DNA from: Antilocapra americana
Lineage: Eukaryota > Chordata > Mammalia > Artiodactyla > Antilocapridae
DNA: 64,000 bases
Reading direction: 5' to 3'
Assembly: GCA_007570785.1 (NCBI GenBank)
Contig: ML664161.1
Span: forward strand, 9,644,211-9,708,210
Position numbers and translations under genes: made by a program. Every line of letters starts with the position of its first letter. The first letter of the stretch is position 1. Shown here piece by piece: positions 59,675-64,000 of this stretch. Below the pieces are notes generated by a model. The model was given only the letters and a program-made list of their open reading frames with translations. It searched no databases and had not been told where the DNA came from.

Positions 59675-62600
59675 ATGGCAGTGGGATCATACTTATCAAT
59701 AATTACCTTAAATGTAAATGGGTTGAATGCCCCAACCAAAAGACAAAAATTGGCTGACTGGATACAGAAACAAGACCCTTATATAAGTTGTCTACAAGAG
59801 ACCCACCTCAAACCTAGGGACACATATAGACTGAAAGTTAAAGGCTGGAAAAAGATATTCCATGCGAATAAAGACCAAAAGAAAGCAGGAGTGGCAATAC
59901 TCATATCAGATAAAGTAGACTTTAAAATAAAGGCTGTGAAAAGAGATAAAGATGGTCATTACATAATGATCAAAGGATTAATCCAAGAAGAAGAAATAAC
60001 AATTATAAATATTTATGCACCCAACATAGGAGCACCACAATATGTAAGGCAAATGCTAACAAGTATGAAAGGGGAAATCAACAACAGCACAATAATAGTG
60101 GGAGACTTTAATACACCACTCACACCAATGGATAGATCAACTAGACAGAAAAGTAACAAGGAAATTCAAACTTTAAATGATACAATAGACCAACTAGACC
60201 TAATTGATATCTATAGGTCATTCCACCCCAAAACAAGGAATTTCACCTTTTTCTCAAGTGCACACGGGACCTTCTCCAGGATAGATCACATCCTGGGCCA
60301 TAAATCTAGCCTTGGTAAATTCAAAAAAATTGACATCATTCCAAGCATCTTTTCTGACCACAATGCAGTGACATTAGATCTCAATTACAGGAGAAAACCA
60401 TTTAAAAATTCCAACATATGGAGGCTCAACAACACGCTGCTGAATAACCAACAAATCACAGAAGAAATCAAAATATGCATAGAAATGAATGAAAATGAAA
60501 ACACAACAACCCAAAACTTATGGGACACAGTAAAAGCAGTGCTAAGGGGAAGGTTCACAGCAATACAAGCTTACTTCAGGAAATAAGAAAAAAGTCAAAT
60601 AAATAACCTAATTTTACACCTAAAGCAACTAGAAAAGGAAGAAATGCAGAAGCCCAGGGTTAGTAGAAGGAAAGAAATCTTAAAGATCAGGGCAGAAATT
60701 AATGAAAAGGAAACAAAAGACCACAGCAAAAATCAACAAAGCCAAAAGCTGGGTCTTTGAGAAGATAAATAAAATGGACAAACCATTAGCCAGACTCATC
60801 AAGAAGCAAAGGGAGAAGAATCAAATCAACAAAATTAGAAAGGAAAACGGAGAGATCACAGCAGAAAACACAGAAATACAAAGGATCATAAGAGACTATT
60901 ATCAGCAACTATATGCAAATAAACTGGACAACTTGGAAGAAATGGACAATTTCTTAGAAAAGTACAACTTTCCAAAACTAAACTAGGAAGAGATAGATAA
61001 CCTTCACAGACCCATCACAAGCACGGAAATTGAAACATTAATCAGAAATCTTCCAAAAAACAAAAGCCCAGGACCAGATGGCTTCACAGCTGAATTCTAC
61101 CAAAAATTTAGAGAAGAGCTAATACCTATTCTACTCAAACTCTTCCAGGAAATTGCAGAGGAAGGTAAACTTCCAAATTCATTCTATGAGGCCACCATCA
61201 CCCTAATACCAAAACCTGACAAAGATGCCACAAAAAAAGAAAACTACAGGCCAATATCACTGATAAACATAGATGCAAAAATCCTTAACAAAATTCTATC
61301 AAATAGAATCCAACAGCACATTAAAAAGATCATACATCATGACCAAGTAGGCTTTATCCCAGGGATGCAAGGATTCTTCAATATCCACAAACCAATCAAT
61401 GCAATACACCACACTAACAAATTGAAAAATAAAAACCACATGATTATCTCAATAGACGCAGAGAAAGCCTTTGACAAAATTCAACATCCATTTATGATAA
61501 AAACCCTCCAAAAAGCAGGAATAGAAGGAACATACCTCAACATAATAAAAGCTATATGTGACAAACCCACAACAAACATCCTCAATGGTGAAAAACTGAA
61601 AGCATTTCCCCTGAAGTCAGGAACAAGACAAGGGTGCCCACTCTCACCACTACTATTCAACAGTTTTGGAAGTCTTGGCCACATCAATCAGAGCAGATAA
61701 AGGAATAAAAGGGATCCAGATTGGAAAAGGAGAAGTAAAACTCTCTCTGTTTGCAGATGACATGATCCTCTACATAGAAAACCCTAAAGACTCTACCAGA
61801 AAATTACTAGAGTTAATCAGTGAATATAGTAAAGTTTCAGGATACGAAATCAACACACAGAAATCCCTTGCATTCCTATACACTAACAATGAGAAAACAG
61901 AAAGAGAAATTAAGGAAACAATTCCATTCACCATTGAAACAAAAAGAATAAAATACTTAGGAGTATATCTATCTAAAGAAACAAAAGACTTGTATGTAGA
62001 AAATTATAAAACGCTGATGAAGGAAATCAAAGATGACACAAATAGATGGAGAAATATACTGTGTTCATGGATTGGAAGAATCAATATAGTGAAAATGAGT
62101 ATACTACCCAAAGCAATCTATAGATTCAATGCAATTCCTATCAAGCTACCAGAGGTATTTTTCAGAGAATTAGAACAAATAATTTCACAATTGGTATGGA
62201 AATACAAAAAACCTCGAATAGCCAAAGCAATCTTGAGTAAGAAGAATGGAACTGGAGGTATCAACCTACCTGACTTTAGGCTACACTACAAAGCCACAGT
62301 CATCAAGATAGTATGGTACTGGCACAAAGACAGAAATATAGATCAATGGAACAAAATAGAAAGCCCAGAGATAAATCCACACACCTATGGACACCTTATC
62401 TTTGACAAAGGAGGCAAGAATATACAATGGAGAAGAGACAACCTCTTTAACAAGTGGTGCTGGGAAAACTGGACAGCCACTTGTAAAAGAGTGAAGCTAG
62501 AACACTTTATAACACCATACACAAAGATAAACTCAAAATGGATCAAAGATCTAAACATAAGACTAGAAACTATAAAACTCCTAGAGGAAAACATAGGCAA

Positions 62601-63483
62601 AACACTCTCCGACATAAACCAAAGCAGGATCCTCTATGACCCACCTCCCAGAATATTGGAAATAAAAGCACGAATAAACAAATGGGACCTAAGTAAAATG
62701 AAAAGCTTCTGCACAACAAAGGAAACTAAAAGCAAGGTGAAAAGGCAGCCTTCAGAATGGGAAAAAATAATAGGAAACGAATGAATGGACAAACAATTAA
62801 TCTCAAAAATATACAAGCAACTCCTCCAGCCCCATCCCAGAAAAATAAATGACCCAATCAAAAAGTGGGCCAAAGAACTAAACAGACTTTTCTCAATAAA
62901 GGACATAAAAATGGCTAACAAACACATGAAAAGATGCTCAACATCACTCATTATCAGAGAAATGCAAATCAAAACCACAATGAGGTACCACTTTACACCA
63001 GTCAGAACGGCTGCCATCCAAAAGTCTTCAAGCAATAAATGCTGGAGAGGATGTGGAGAAAAGGGAACCCTCTTACACTGTTCGTGGGAATGCAAAGTAG
63101 TACAGCCACTATGGAAAACAGTGTGGAGATTCCTTAAAAAACTGGAAATAGAACTGCCATATGACCCAGCAATCCCAGTGCTGGGCATACACACTGAGGA
63201 AACCAGAATTGAAAGAGACACGCGTAACCCAACCAGAATTGAAAGAGACACGCGTAACCCAGTGTTCATCGTGGCATTGTTTACAATAGCCAGGGCATGG
63301 AAACAACCTAGTTGTCCATCAACAGACGAATGGATAAGAAAGTTGTGGTACATATACACAATGGAATATTACTCAGCCATTAAAAAGAATTCATTTGAAT
63401 CAGTTCTACTGAGGTGGACAAAACTGGAGCCTATTATACAGAGTGAAGTAAGCCAGAAGGAAAACAAAAATACAGTATACTAA
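59675..63483 (+). pseudogene. L1 ORF2 (EN-RT), inactivated by few lesions
   Basis: The ATG at 59675 opens a 303-aa frame with a complete-looking AP-like endonuclease: LNVNGLN, CLQETHL, GDFNTPL, RIDHILG and SDHNAV motifs. Lesions then follow: TAA at 60587-60589, a frameshift before 60702, TAG after 60986, and loss of two bases near 61662 just after the [12 protein letters not shown] motif. A long frame (61666-62784, 372 aa) keeps FADD (61750-61761), then an in-frame TGA at 62782-62784, then 62785-63483 to the natural stop. A perfect 30-bp tandem duplication (63201-63260) adds ten residues near the C-terminus. The element cannot make a full ORF2p. Confidence 0.92.
63201..63260 (+). repeat. 30-bp perfect tandem duplication in L1 ORF2
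   Basis: 63201-63230 and 63231-63260 are identical, starting 'aaccagaattgaaagagaca'. In frame, so the local reading frame is not broken. Confidence 0.97.
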
Positions 63484-63822
63484 TGCATATATATGGGATT
63501 TAGAAAGGTGGTAATGAGAACCCTGTATGCAAGACAGCAAAAGAAACGCAGATGTATAGAACAGTCTTTTGGACTCTATGGGAGAGGGAAAGGGTGGGAT
63601 GATATGGGAGATCAGCATTGAAACATGTTAATCATGTGAAATCAATCACCAGCCCAGGTTTGATGCTCAGGGCTGGTGCACTGGGGTGACCCAGAGGGAG
63701 GGAATCAGGAGGGAGGTGGGAGGGGGGGTTCTGGAGGGGGAACACATGTATACCCATGGCAGATTCATGTCAATGTATGGCAAAACCAACATGATAATGT
63801 AAAGAAAATAAAAAAAAAAGTT

Positions 63823-64000
63823 GTCATGATACGAAAAAAAATAAATAACATAAAAATGACCATTCTTAAACGTTAGATATTGGTGTGGATATCTCCATCT
63901 TACCTAGGTTTCTATCTATTGATCAATCATCTATCTACACCTTTATCCTTCCATTTACAATAGTGATATTATTTATTATCCATAGTATTATGTTTCTTTC
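63823..64000. other. Intron 2, right edge
   Basis: AT-rich sequence after the L1 tail; nothing recognised. Confidence 0.5.

Larger units (their letters stand above)
58838..63822 (+). mobile_element. Ruminant L1, about 5 kb, 5'-truncated
   Basis: Contains the ORF1 C-terminal part, a short spacer, ORF2, a G-rich 3' UTR ('gggaggtgggagggggggtt') and an A-rich tail near 63809-63822. It lacks the 5' UTR and the start of ORF1. It is the youngest-looking L1 in the window, with long surviving frames. No TSD identified with confidence. Confidence 0.93.

Noticed and set aside
59675..63483. Long frames encoding endonuclease and reverse transcriptase as a functional gene
   Set aside because: They are L1 ORF2 with stops, frameshifts and a two-base loss; no intact protein is possible.
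1..64000. CRISPR arrays, operons, phage or bacterial defence systems
   Set aside because: No spaced direct repeats or prokaryotic gene packing; the whole window is mammalian intron and retroelements.

Overview
The window is ruminant nuclear DNA, most likely Bos or a close bovid. It carries many copies of BovB (RTE-type LINE), Bov-tA/BovA SINEs, the ruminant L1 3' end (G-rich 3' UTR followed by a short tail and A-run) and bovine-type ERV1 and ERVK LTRs. There is no bacterial-style gene organisation, CRISPR array or RNA gene.

Host gene: two small protein-coding exons lie on the minus strand, at 53102-53247 (146 bp) and 12432-12521 (90 bp), separated by a 40,580-bp intron. Both have AG/GT borders, their reading frames join across the intron, and the joined peptide contains a TPR-like helix pair. 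I identify them as exons 3 and 4 of SPATA16, a spermatogenesis-associated TPR protein needed for acrosome formation. The 90-bp exon ends after the second base of an Arg codon, which matches the known human c.848G>A (p.R283Q) globozoospermia site at the last base of exon 4. The rest of the window is SPATA16 intron (parts of introns 2 and 4 and all of intron 3).

Layout: 1-960 antisense L1 ORF2 fragment. 3.9-9.9 kb three BovB pieces, including a 2.1-kb copy with a 12-bp target-site duplication (TSD). 12.4 kb SPATA16 exon 4. 13.4-14.6 kb SINE and BovB. 16.4-22.1 kb ERV1 relic (LTR-gag-protease-LTR end) carrying a 3.7-kb BovB whose 5' part is inverted, and a BovA2 SINE. 22.8-24.8 kb BovB/L1/BovB. 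26-36 kb old L1 pieces, SINEs and a twin-primed L1 3' end. 38.5-42.5 kb antisense old L1s with a nested BovB. 42.5-45.0 kb 3' part of an ERV1 (env TM to 3' LTR) ending in an A-rich tail. 45.6-48.7 kb BovB pieces. 49.0-49.5 kb ERVK LTR. 53.1 kb SPATA16 exon 3. 58.3-63.8 kb BovB fragment followed by a 5-kb L1 with ORF1 remnant and damaged ORF2.

Summing my coordinates, BovB contributes about 11 kb and L1 about 11 kb. No new multi-gene system is present. The most interesting structures are (i) SPATA16 exons enclosed by long inverted BovB arms, (ii) the twin-primed BovB that apparently removed ERV sequence on insertion, (iii) an unexplained 1.3-kb stretch between env and the 3' LTR of one ERV, and (iv) an ERV copy that looks processed. 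All repeat family names are from recognition, not a database search.
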